Shown piece after piece: positions 9,655 through 17,715 of a stretch of 64,000 nt of DNA; positions within the stretch are counted from its first letter, which is position 1, and each line of letters begins with the position of its first letter. Location: positions 2,434,611 through 2,498,610 of the forward strand of contig NZ_CH724148.1 of assembly GCF_000153225.1 (NCBI RefSeq), in the 5' to 3' direction. Both the position numbers and the translations under genes were made by a program. A model generated the notes under the pieces. The model saw only the letters and a list, made by a program, of their open reading frames with translations. It searched no databases and was not told the origin of the DNA. The stretch is from Polaribacter irgensii 23-P (lineage in GTDB: Bacteria > Bacteroidota > Bacteroidia > Flavobacteriales > Flavobacteriaceae).

Positions 9655-10851
9655 ATGAGTTCATTTTCGCCCTTCAGTAAAGAAGAATTGCTTCCCCAAG
9701 AAGAAATGCTAGAAATTCAAAAGCAAAAAGGGGACTTGTTTATTGGCTTGCCAAAAGAAACCTATTTAAGTGAAAAACGAGTTTGCTTAACTCCAGACGC
9801 TGTTGGCGCCTTGACTGCAAACGGGCATCGAATTGTAATCGAAACAGGCGCTGGAGACGGGGCAAATTACACCGACAAAGAATATTCGGATGCCGGAGCA
9901 AAAATTTCATACAACGTTGAAGAAGCCTTTAAGTGCAATATTATTCTAAAAGTAGCTCCTCCATCGGAAGAAGAGATTTCATACATTTCTCCTAAAACGA
10001 TATTAATATCCTCATTACAGCTCAAAACTCAAAACAAAAAATATTTCGAATGCCTCGCTAAGAAAAAGATAACTGCCATTGCATTTGATTATATAAAAGA
10101 TGAAATTGGTTCTTTTCCAATTGTAAAATCGTTGAGCGAAATTGCAGGCACTGCCTCTATTTTAATCGCAGGGGAATTGATGAGTGGCGTAAACAAAGGA
10201 AATGGCCTTTTGTTTGGAAATATTGGAGGTGTTCCGCCGACCAGTGTAGTTATTTTTGGAGCCGGAACTGTTGGAGAATATGCCGCTAGGACAGCTATTG
10301 GCTTGGGGGCAAGAGTAAAAGTTTTTGACAATTCTATTAGTAAATTAAGAAAACTACAAGACTGCTTGCACACCCCTATTTACACTTCTACCTTACAACC
10401 AAAAACAATTTTAAAAGCACTGATGCGCTGTGATGTTGCCATTGGCGCAATTAGAGGTAAAAACAGATCTCCTATTTGTGCCACGGAAGAAATGGTTGAA
10501 AAAATGAAAGAAGGCGCTATAATTGTTGATGTAAGCATCGATAGAGGTGGCTGTTTTGAAACTTCTAATGTCACCACACATACCGCTCCAACATTTGTGA
10601 AGCACGGTATCATTCATTATTGCGTGCCAAACATCCCTGCGCGTTATGCGAGGACGGCTTCCGTTTCTATCAGTAATATTTTCACCCCGTATTTATTAAA
10701 TATTGCAGAAGAAGGAGGTTTTGAAAATACGGCAAGATTTGACAAAGGTTTGCGCAACGGAATGTATTTCTATCACGGTATTTTAACAAATAAGACGGTG
10801 GCAGATTGGTTTGATCTCCCTTTTAGAGATATTAACCTATTAATTTTATAA
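9655..10851 (+). CDS. Alanine dehydrogenase-like protein lacking two catalytic residues
   Basis: A 398-residue member of the alanine dehydrogenase/PNT family with an N-terminal extension of about 26 residues compared with the canonical enzyme at 39050-40135. The NAD-binding motif GAGTVGEYAA and the segments PKETYLSEKRV (substrate-binding arginine R42) and DVSIDRGGCFET are kept. An ungapped alignment to the canonical copy places A101 at the catalytic lysine (K75 in that copy) and Q122 at the catalytic histidine (H96). Ordinary alanine oxidation therefore looks unlikely; it may act on another substrate or be regulatory. It starts 8 bases after tsaE and is probably cotranscribed. Confidence 0.8.
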   Translation: MSSFSPFSKEELLPQEEMLEIQKQKGDLFIGLPKETYLSEKRVCLTPDAVGALTANGHRIVIETGAGDGANYTDKEYSDAGAKISYNVEEAFKCNIILKVAPPSEEEISYISPKTILISSLQLKTQNKKYFECLAKKKITAIAFDYIKDEIGSFPIVKSLSEIAGTASILIAGELMSGVNKGNGLLFGNIGGVPPTSVVIFGAGTVGEYAARTAIGLGARVKVFDNSISKLRKLQDCLHTPIYTSTLQPKTILKALMRCDVAIGAIRGKNRSPICATEEMVEKMKEGAIIVDVSIDRGGCFETSNVTTHTAPTFVKHGIIHYCVPNIPARYARTASVSISNIFTPYLLNIAEEGGFENTARFDKGLRNGMYFYHGILTNKTVADWFDLPFRDINLLIL

Positions 10852-10929
10852 GCTGCAGCAACCTATGCTATTTTTTTTTAATCCTTAGAAATAAAAGTAG
10901 GGATCTCTAAAAAATAACCTCAAAAAAAC

Positions 10930-10937
10930 TAAATTTG
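10930..10937 (+). promoter_or_regulatory. -7 box TAAATTTG before the DUF4258-like gene
   Basis: TAAATTTG matches TAnnTTTG and ends 17 bases before the ATG at 10955. A -33 element is not clear. Confidence 0.35.
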
Positions 10938-10954
10938 TGTTTTAAAATTTCAAC

Positions 10955-11323
10955 ATGCTAGTCAAGAGAATTTTTTATTATTTGATCGGGGTAACTTTAG
11001 GATCCATTGGTGTTTATTTTTTTTGGCAAAAGAAAAATGCAACTTTTGATTACGGAATGGACGCGAGAACGCTAAAAACGATACGAATTAAGAAACGCCT
11101 ATTTTCTGAAGATGCAAAAACTGCAATGCAAAAATTTGACATCGATACGCTAAAAATATCTGAGATTCTAAATACTGGAGATGTGGATTTTGGAAAAGGC
11201 AACCCAAGACAAACACCCTGTGCAGAATACTATATCACGGGAAATAATAAATTAGAAAACATAAGTTTGTTAGTGAAACGCTGTGATTCTTCGGCAACTA
11301 TTGAGAAAATAATTATTAAATAA
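10955..11323 (+). CDS. Membrane-anchored DUF4258-like hypothetical protein
   Basis: A 122-residue protein with one N-terminal membrane segment (about residues 5-24, IFYYLIGVTLGSIGVYFFW) followed by a basic, soluble domain containing ILNTGDVDFGKGN and two cysteines (C67-type position in RQTPCAEY and KRCDSS). The pattern resembles small flavobacterial proteins labelled DUF4258; I assign this from memory of the pattern. The function is unknown. It stands alone between the alanine-dehydrogenase-like gene and the convergent trmH, with its own -7 box upstream and a hairpin terminator shared with trmH. Confidence 0.65.
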   Translation: MLVKRIFYYLIGVTLGSIGVYFFWQKKNATFDYGMDARTLKTIRIKKRLFSEDAKTAMQKFDIDTLKISEILNTGDVDFGKGNPRQTPCAEYYITGNNKLENISLLVKRCDSSATIEKIIIK

Positions 11324-11336
11324 TTTCAAATGCTTT

Positions 11337-11366
11337 AAATAATTATGCACACCTCCATAATTATTT
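11337..11366. terminator. Bidirectional AT-rich hairpin between the DUF4258-like gene and trmH
   Basis: An 11-bp stem (AAATAATTATG/CATAATTATTT) with an 8-base loop lies between two convergent genes. It is AT-rich but long and flanked by T-rich sequence on the plus strand. Confidence 0.55.
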
Positions 11367-11378
11367 TACGCAGAAGCT

Positions 11379-12056
11379 TTATTTATTTTTCAAGTTTTGA
11401 TGATAATGTGCTTCAATATTGGACACATTTTTAATTGTTTTTTTTACCCAATCAAAATACAGCAGCCTTTTTTCTTCTTTGGATAATTTCCAAGCTACAT
11501 TTGAATTTCTAAGTTTTGCAGTTACCTCTTGTAATATAATAGCGGCAGCCACAGATATATTTAAACTTTCTGTAAAGCCAACCATGGGTATTTTTAAGAA
11601 TCCATCAGCATTTTCAATAACACAGTCAGAAACTCCCTCGGCTTCCACACCAAAAACAAAAGCTGTCTTTTTGGTAAAATCAAAATCTTGTAATACACAA
11701 GAATTGTTATGCGGCGAAGTTGCTATTATCTGATATCCTTTTTCTTTTAATCCGTCTAAACACTCCTTGGTATTGTCCCCATCGCTGCGGTATCGATATT
11801 GATTTAACCATTTTTGAGATCCCTTAGCAACATGTCTAGAAACTTTAGTGTTGTATTTATTTTCAATCGCATGCACGTCTTGTATTCCAAAAATATCACA
11901 TGTTCTAACCACTGCGCTCGCGTTGTGTGGTTGAAAAATATCTTCCAAGACCACTGTAAAATGGCGTGTTCTGTTCTCTAAAACCTTTTGAAATAGCTTT
12001 TTCCTATTTTCTGTTAAAAAGCTCTCAAAGTACTTTAATAATGCTTCATCAATCAT
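11379..12056 (-). CDS. trmH: tRNA (guanosine-2'-O-)-methyltransferase TrmH (SPOUT family)
   Basis: A SPOUT-class RNA 2'-O-methyltransferase of 225 residues. The three family motifs are visible: NASAVVRTCDIFGI (motif 1 with the catalytic arginine), FVFGVEAEGVSD (motif 2) and IPMVGFTESLNISVAAAI (motif 3, the trefoil knot that binds SAM). The start MIDEALLKYFESFLTENRKK resembles TrmH, which modifies G18 in tRNA; another substrate among TrmH-family enzymes is possible. A TTG-N18-TAGATTTG promoter ends 5 bases before the ATG, suggesting a leaderless mRNA. Confidence 0.88.
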   Translation of the reverse strand: MIDEALLKYFESFLTENRKKLFQKVLENRTRHFTVVLEDIFQPHNASAVVRTCDIFGIQDVHAIENKYNTKVSRHVAKGSQKWLNQYRYRSDGDNTKECLDGLKEKGYQIIATSPHNNSCVLQDFDFTKKTAFVFGVEAEGVSDCVIENADGFLKIPMVGFTESLNISVAAAIILQEVTAKLRNSNVAWKLSKEEKRLLYFDWVKKTIKNVSNIEAHYHQNLKNK

Positions 12057-12061
12057 AAATA

Positions 12062-12090
12062 CAAATCTAAATTATTATTTTTACCTTCAA
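12062..12090 (-). promoter_or_regulatory. trmH: Promoter of trmH (TTG-N18-TAGATTTG)
   Basis: On the minus strand TTG at 12090-12088 and TAGATTTG at 12069-12062 are separated by 18 bases. The -7 box ends 5 bases before the ATG, so transcription would begin at or very near the start codon. Confidence 0.45.
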
Positions 12091-12125
12091 TAAATATTTT
12101 TCTAAAATACGTAAAACCTTCTCTA

Positions 12126-12809
12126 ATGAAAAAAATGGTGATTTTAACAGGTGCTGGTATGTCTGCAGAAAGTGGCATTCAAACGTTTAGAGATGCTGAT
12201 GGACTGTGGGAAGGACACCCTGTTATGGAAGTTGCTTCTCCTGAAGGATATGCAAAAAACCCTGAATTGGTTTTAAATTTCTACAATGAACGACGAAAAC
12301 AACTATTGGAAGTACTGCCTAATAAAGCACATTTTAATTTAGTGAAACTAGAAAACAAATATCATGTAGACATTATTACGCAAAATGTAGATGATTTGCA
12401 CGAACGCGCTGGGAGTACCAAAGTTACCCACCTGCATGGAGAGCTTCTAAAAGTGCGCAGTAGTGCTGATGATCGCATTATTTTAGATTGGAAAAAGGAG
12501 CTACTACTTGGAGATTTGTGTACCAAAAACAGCCAATTAAGACCACATATTGTTTGGTTTGGAGAATTCGTACCCATGCTGGAGAAAGCTGCTAAAAAGG
12601 TGCAAGAAGCAGATTTAGTAGTAATCATTGGAACCTCAATGCAAGTATATCCAGCGGCAAGCTTGATTGATTTTGCAAGTTTGAATACGCCCATTTACTT
12701 CATTGATCCAAATCCCAAAGTTTCAAGAAATAACGATCCCAATTTATGTATTATTAAAGATGTTGCGAGCTCAGGAACCGATGCATTGTTGCACTATTTG
12801 AACGCATAA
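12126..12809 (+). CDS. cobB: NAD-dependent protein deacylase (sirtuin, CobB type)
   Basis: A 227-residue sirtuin that removes acyl groups from lysine using NAD. The motifs GAGMSAESGIQTFRD, TQNVDDLHERAG, HLHGELLKV (catalytic histidine) and GTSMQVYP are intact. A Tyr-x-x-Arg pair (FYNERR) matches the signature of class III sirtuins that prefer succinyl or malonyl lysine. Of the four cysteines that bind structural zinc in many sirtuins only one remains (GDLCTK). The end overlaps the convergent small GT2-like gene by 16 bases. No operon partner is visible. Confidence 0.88.
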   Translation: MKKMVILTGAGMSAESGIQTFRDADGLWEGHPVMEVASPEGYAKNPELVLNFYNERRKQLLEVLPNKAHFNLVKLENKYHVDIITQNVDDLHERAGSTKVTHLHGELLKVRSSADDRIILDWKKELLLGDLCTKNSQLRPHIVWFGEFVPMLEKAAKKVQEADLVVIIGTSMQVYPAASLIDFASLNTPIYFIDPNPKVSRNNDPNLCIIKDVASSGTDALLHYLNA

Positions 12810-13222
12810 AAATCTTTAGGGGAATAAAATTTTTTAATATTTCTTCTTTTATTTTTTTGCTTAAAGGTGCCAACAAATTCCTTTTCTATTTTTTTTAAAA
12901 CCTCAAATTGTTTGTTTTTAAAAGAATTTAAAACATTGGAACTTAAATACACAATGTATTTCAAATCTTCAACACTGAAAAGGAATCTTGCCCCCGCTTT
13001 CGCGGCTGTATTTATTCCTGTATTTTTTTTAATATCTACAATAAAAATGCAGTTTGATTCTAAATCATCTTTCACAGATTTTAAAACCTGTAAAGTACTG
13101 TCTTTGCTTCCGTTGTTGACTAAACAAAGTTTGACGTCTTTTTGATTGGACAGATTTATAATTTCATCTTTGTGAATTCGATCTTCGTCCTCAGAGAATA
13201 CGATGACTATGCCTTTTTTCAT
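12794..13222 (-). CDS. Small GT2-like protein lacking the catalytic DxD
   Basis: A 142-residue protein that aligns with the N-terminal half of the GT2 domain of its upstream neighbour. LCLVNNGSKDSTLQVL corresponds to LCFVNDGSLDNTAEIL, and KKNTGINTAAKAGA to KKNVGKAEAVRKGM. The catalytic aspartates are replaced: D174 of the neighbour corresponds to N37 here, and the DAD at 230-232 to S94-S95-N96. The acceptor-binding C-terminal half is missing and the tail is basic. It overlaps the REC-GT2 gene by 4 bases (ATGA), implying translational coupling. It could be a non-catalytic partner of that enzyme or a decaying duplicate; the open frame and tight coupling favour the former. Confidence 0.7.
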   Translation of the reverse strand: MKKGIVIVFSEDEDRIHKDEIINLSNQKDVKLCLVNNGSKDSTLQVLKSVKDDLESNCIFIVDIKKNTGINTAAKAGARFLFSVEDLKYIVYLSSNVLNSFKNKQFEVLKKIEKEFVGTFKQKNKRRNIKKFYSPKDFYAFK

Positions 13223-14445
13223 ACTTTTGCATTTTTAAGCCTAGGTAATACAAAATAATTTTCACCTCTCTTTTCAAAAGAACTCCTTTCCGCTCTTTTC
13301 ACCTTTCTTTTTCTATAATACCAGGCAACTTGAATTAATTGACCTATAATTTTTATAGAATCTTTTGTAGACAGCTTAGAGCCTTCTGCATGTACCCACC
13401 TCTTTAAGGGTTGCTCATAAAATATTTTTTTTGCCTTGTTAAGTCCGTAATAAAGGGTGATCCTTCTAAAAACTTCAACATCAAATATCCATTTTGTTAT
13501 AAATTTATCTTTAAAGGATACTTCAAGCACATCTTTATGAAATATTTTAGCACCACATTGTGTGTCTTTGAAATCCAACGAAAGAATTTTTCGGATGATA
13601 AAATTAATAGACCAACTAATAAATCTTCTCGAAGATTCTTTTTTAATATTAGCGCCCATTCTACGTATTCTAGATCCGCTTACCACTTTGTATTTAGAGT
13701 TCTCTATTACAGAAACTAAATGATCAAAATCATTTAAACCTGTAGATAAATCTGCATCTAAAAAACCAATATAATCAAGGTCTAATTGTTTGGCCATATG
13801 CAACATCCCTTTCCTTACCGCCTCCGCTTTACCAACATTTTTTTTGCAAGTATATACTGTAATATAATCCTCTCTTCCCTTTCTTAAATTAATTAAGATT
13901 TCCGCCGTATTGTCTAAACTCCCATCGTTTACAAAACACAAGCGATACCCAGAATTCTTTGTAATAAAAGAAATAAACTCCTTACTTAACAATCTTTTTG
14001 CTTCATTATAACAAGGTATTACAACACCAACACATCTTTTTTGAATGATGATTCCTTTGTTTATTATCTGTTGATTCCTTTTAACAGGAGCGCCAATTAA
14101 CAGTTTAACTCTGGCGCAAACTTCCACTAAGCTTAATGGTTTTTTCATATAATCATTGATCCCAAGATCAAACCCTCTCACAATAGTGCTTGCATCCGTA
14201 TTTCCCGACAAAACCATAATCGGAGTGGTTTCTTTTTTTACATTTCTAATATACTTCACCACTTCCATTCCTGAAACTTGAGGCATCATAAGATCTACAA
14301 TTACTAAATCCGGTTTGAAAGAATCATACACTTCTATTCCTTTTTTTGCACTTGTTTCTGTAAGCACTAGATATCCTAGTTCTTCCAACCTAAGCGATAA
14401 GGGGATTAAAACTAATTTTTGATCATCTATTGCTAATACTCTCAT
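13219..14445 (-). CDS. Response regulator receiver fused to family 2 glycosyltransferase
   Basis: A 408-residue two-domain protein. Residues 1-120 form a CheY-like receiver with acidic D7-D8, phospho-acceptor D51 (VIVDLMMP), S80 and K102, so phosphorylation looks possible. Residues about 138-385 form a GT2 domain similar to polyprenyl-phosphate glucosyl/mannosyltransferases: VVIPCYNEAKRL, FVNDGS, DxD at 230-232 (FLDADLS), VVSGSRI, DTQCGAKIF and a DVEVF motif. No membrane segment is seen; the C-terminus is basic. The likely role is transfer of a sugar from a nucleotide donor to a lipid carrier, under control of phosphorylation. It is the first gene of a pair and diverges from the polysaccharide gene run at 14626. 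Confidence 0.85.
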   Translation of the reverse strand: MRVLAIDDQKLVLIPLSLRLEELGYLVLTETSAKKGIEVYDSFKPDLVIVDLMMPQVSGMEVVKYIRNVKKETTPIMVLSGNTDASTIVRGFDLGINDYMKKPLSLVEVCARVKLLIGAPVKRNQQIINKGIIIQKRCVGVVIPCYNEAKRLLSKEFISFITKNSGYRLCFVNDGSLDNTAEILINLRKGREDYITVYTCKKNVGKAEAVRKGMLHMAKQLDLDYIGFLDADLSTGLNDFDHLVSVIENSKYKVVSGSRIRRMGANIKKESSRRFISWSINFIIRKILSLDFKDTQCGAKIFHKDVLEVSFKDKFITKWIFDVEVFRRITLYYGLNKAKKIFYEQPLKRWVHAEGSKLSTKDSIKIIGQLIQVAWYYRKRKVKRAERSSFEKRGENYFVLPRLKNAKV

Positions 14446-14475
14446 AATTTAAGTTTTTAGTAATTAGGTATACTT

Positions 14476-14483
14476 CAAAAGTA
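14476..14483 (-). promoter_or_regulatory. -7 box TACTTTTG of the REC-GT2 gene
   Basis: TACTTTTG on the minus strand matches TAnnTTTG and lies 30 bases upstream of the ATG. The -33 region is a T-run without a clear TTTG. Confidence 0.4.
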
Positions 14484-14579
14484 GTTTTGTTTGTGAAAAA
14501 AAATCCATGTAATGCTCTAAAGACTCTTTTGTATAGTTGAATGACAAGTTCCTGTGGTTAGATATAATTTAAGACCTCA

Positions 14580-14606
14580 TTGAAAGGGTTTATATTTAGT
14601 ATCTTG
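14580..14606 (+). promoter_or_regulatory. Candidate promoter of the PTPS-related gene run (TTG-N17-TATCTTG)
   Basis: TTG at 14580-14582 and TATCTTG at 14600-14606 are 17 bases apart. An upstream in-frame start at 14608 would lie immediately after the -7 box, which favours the ATG at 14626. Confidence 0.35.
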
Positions 14607-14625
14607 TTTGGGAATCCTCCTTGCT

Positions 14626-17600
14626 ATGAAAAAAACATACAATCGATATGTAATTACTGTGATACTTGTAGGTATTGCTTTTCATGGAAGTGCACTCTTT
14701 TTTACCTTGGAGAGTTCTTATGATGCCCTTACGCACCTTTTTTTTGCTGAGCACTATGTAGACAACTGGTTTGAACCTTGGAACACGAAATGGTATACAG
14801 GATTTACGGTAATGAGTTATCCTCCCTTAGTGCACCAATCGATTGCTCTTTTATCTATAATTGGAGGCTTGAAGTTTGGTCTTTTCACCGTTGCTTTTCT
14901 TAGTATTATATTATTTATTACTGGTGTTTATAAATATTCATTGCTAATAACTAGCGATAGAACGATTGCCAGTTATGCTGCTTTTTTAGCTGTTTTCTCT
15001 TCCTCATTTGTGGAAACATTACATATTTTTGGGCAGATACCCAGTATTATTGGCATTGCTGTTTTACTGCATGCACTCCCAGAAATTTATTTATGGCTTA
15101 AAACAGGGCGCTATCGTTATTTGTGCAGCTCACTTTCATTAATTGCGGTTACCGCTACATCTCACCATGTTACTCCTATTTTTGGGATGGTATTTTTCAT
15201 TTTCCCAATTATAGGAATGGCTGTATTGGATCTTTCTAAAGATCAAGTAGGTTCCTTTAAAGAGGTGAATTTTACCCTATTTATTAAAAACTTCAAAAAA
15301 CAATTTAAAAGAATTGCAAGTTTTAGCACACTCTCAATACTTTTAATTATCGGTTGTATTTTACCCTATTGGTTGAACTCTAAAAACAACCCCATAACAC
15401 AAATTCCAATTCCACACGGATCTCGCGATAATTTTCTTGAAATCACCTCTTCTGGATTGATCTTCTTTTTAATTCCTTGGGGTGTTTTACTCTTTCTTTG
15501 GCCTTACTTTTTTTATAGGTTTTTTAGCAAACGCTATTTATTTTTCGGACTTTCTTTTTCACTATTAGTTATTTTAGGGACGGGAGCAACCACGCCAATA
15601 CCAAAAATACTATTAGGGGAAAATGCATTTAATATTTTAACATTAGATCGGTTTACATTCTGGGCCTCTATTATGTCTTTGCCTTTGTTTGGTGAATTTA
15701 CACATCGATTTATGGTCGGTGATTTAAAAAAGTTCACACAACGAAGGTTTGGGAAGCTATACTATCGGTTGCTCGGTTGCTTTTTCGTTGGTTTATTCTT
15801 ATTCATGACTATTTTCACAATGAGTTTAGGGTATTTCAGACCCTCGCAGCCCAAGAAAATTAAAATGTTGCCAATACTGAACTTTTTAAATCAAGATCAA
15901 CACGATCAGTGGAGATATTTGACCTTAGGTTTTGGAGATCAAATGGCTTGGCTCTCTGCCCAAACAAAAGCAATGACCGTCGACGGAAATTACCATTCTG
16001 CTAGGCGTCTACCTGAACTAACCACAAGACCCGTGGAACGTCTCGAAAATTCAAAGTTTACAGGAATTGCTGGAATTGGCTCGTTGCAACAATTTTTAAC
16101 AACACCTGAAAAATATAATTTAAAATATATCTTTTCTAATGATAAATTTTATGATCCAATACTGTACTTCTGCGGCTGGCAGCGCTTGCCACAACTAGAA
16201 AATGGCATCTTAATATGGGAAAAATTAAATGTTCCTCCCCTCACCTCCTTTTTAACAAAAGAAGAGGTTGCTACTTGGCAAAAAATACTCTGGGGGATGG
16301 TACCACTTCTTGCTTTAATACTCGCTTTTATCTTTAACCTACCGTCTCTTTTTGTAACTATTTTCAATACAAAATTTCGACCTAAGGCTAATTACCGTCA
16401 GTATCACAATCACAGCCTTTCCTTTTCGAAGGGTTTATTAAAAACGATGCATATTTGGACAGGTCTGCTTTTAATAACGATCATGTATAGTTTGTATGAT
16501 TTGTACTTAAAAAATAATTCTCAAAGAACTCCTGAAAATGTGATCACGTCTTATTATGATGCACTGGATTTAAAAGAGCTCGAAAAAAGCTTTTACTATA
16601 TAGATCCTTTTAGCAACGTATCAATCTCCCAATACATGCTCGAAATAGCGGTTACAGATGGATTGTTAAATTCATATGCAAAGTTAGATGCGTTGGAGAT
16701 TCTGATTCTAAAAAAAACCGATAGTTTGGTCACTTTAAAGATCGCTACTAACTGGATTACTCCACTTGAAAAAGTAAGCAAAGTAAACTACAAAACAGTT
16801 GTTAAGAGAGGTAAGAAATGGTACATAGTGCCAAACCAATTAGATTCAGATTCACCTCCAGATCAATTGTATTCAAACAATATAACGAAATACTTCAATC
16901 AAGGAAGAAAAAAAATATCTACGGAACAGACATACCACGAAGATGTACTAAAACAACCCGTACTAGAAATTATCTCTGCCAAGTTGGTAAAATTTAAAAA
17001 CCACTTCGCGCTTATTGGCGAAATTCAGAATATCGATAATGTTCCTGCAGACATCGTTTTAAAAGGTACTTTATACAATGATGAAAGTAAAGAGTTGGCT
17101 ATTTACAACGCTAAATATCACGTAAAACATAAGTTAATGCCAAAAGAAATTAGTTCCTTTCGAATCAATTTTGAGGGTATCGCTTGGACCAAGACCGCAG
17201 ACGCGATTCCCGAAACATTCAATCCAGATGAATTTACGCCGATAGCGTTTGAAGAGCAACCCACAAATTTCAATCTACAAGTTGCCGGAAATGTATCAAA
17301 TTCAGATCTGTATAAAGATCTTGCTTTAAGTGACCTTAAAATAAATTCAACAACTATAAAAGGAACCCTATTTAATAGTGGTTTGCAAGAAATTACGGTT
17401 CCCCAGCTCTTAATATCCTATTATGACAAAAATAAAAATATTGTTTGGGTAGATCATTTATTTTTAAAAAGAGGAATAAAACAGCAACGCAAAAAATATT
17501 TTGAATACGCTCTCTTGAAGAATGACAGCATTGCAATTATAAATAACGATATGAGCAATTGTTTCGTAAATGGCCTTCCAAACAAAAATATTTCGAGTAA

Positions 17601-17715
17601 AATTGTACCGAATAGAATTAAAAAACACAGCACAATCGCATTGCAAAAAATAATACATCCCAATTATGCTTATGTAAAAATTGAAATGAACAGTTACATC
17701 GGAAATCCAAACTAA
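14626..17715 (+). CDS. Large multi-spanning membrane protein, PTPS-related (GT-C-like), with periplasmic NTF2-like and FxLYD-like domains
   Basis: A 1029-residue inner-membrane protein from the ATG at 14626. Many hydrophobic spans fill residues 1 to about 420, with two more near 555-575 and 605-628. The first loop has an acidic DALTHLFFA motif and the WNTKWYTGFTVMSYPP segment, as in proteins named 6-pyruvoyl-tetrahydropterin synthase-related, which resemble GT-C glycosyltransferases that use lipid-linked sugars. The C-terminal third looks extracytoplasmic: an NTF2-like region (about 632-740) and an FxLYD-like domain (about 778-855). The next gene's ATG overlaps this stop by one base. A role in polymerising or modifying a polysaccharide at the membrane is inferred from context. 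Confidence 0.75.
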   Translation: MKKTYNRYVITVILVGIAFHGSALFFTLESSYDALTHLFFAEHYVDNWFEPWNTKWYTGFTVMSYPPLVHQSIALLSIIGGLKFGLFTVAFLSIILFITGVYKYSLLITSDRTIASYAAFLAVFSSSFVETLHIFGQIPSIIGIAVLLHALPEIYLWLKTGRYRYLCSSLSLIAVTATSHHVTPIFGMVFFIFPIIGMAVLDLSKDQVGSFKEVNFTLFIKNFKKQFKRIASFSTLSILLIIGCILPYWLNSKNNPITQIPIPHGSRDNFLEITSSGLIFFLIPWGVLLFLWPYFFYRFFSKRYLFFGLSFSLLVILGTGATTPIPKILLGENAFNILTLDRFTFWASIMSLPLFGEFTHRFMVGDLKKFTQRRFGKLYYRLLGCFFVGLFLFMTIFTMSLGYFRPSQPKKIKMLPILNFLNQDQHDQWRYLTLGFGDQMAWLSAQTKAMTVDGNYHSARRLPELTTRPVERLENSKFTGIAGIGSLQQFLTTPEKYNLKYIFSNDKFYDPILYFCGWQRLPQLENGILIWEKLNVPPLTSFLTKEEVATWQKILWGMVPLLALILAFIFNLPSLFVTIFNTKFRPKANYRQYHNHSLSFSKGLLKTMHIWTGLLLITIMYSLYDLYLKNNSQRTPENVITSYYDALDLKELEKSFYYIDPFSNVSISQYMLEIAVTDGLLNSYAKLDALEILILKKTDSLVTLKIATNWITPLEKVSKVNYKTVVKRGKKWYIVPNQLDSDSPPDQLYSNNITKYFNQGRKKISTEQTYHEDVLKQPVLEIISAKLVKFKNHFALIGEIQNIDNVPADIVLKGTLYNDESKELAIYNAKYHVKHKLMPKEISSFRINFEGIAWTKTADAIPETFNPDEFTPIAFEEQPTNFNLQVAGNVSNSDLYKDLALSDLKINSTTIKGTLFNSGLQEITVPQLLISYYDKNKNIVWVDHLFLKRGIKQQRKKYFEYALLKNDSIAIINNDMSNCFVNGLPNKNISSKIVPNRIKKHSTIALQKIIHPNYAYVKIEMNSYIGNPN

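Noticed and set aside
12362..12694. A 110-codon minus-strand frame within the sirtuin gene.
   Set aside because: It is antisense to a well-conserved gene and looks like a shadow frame.
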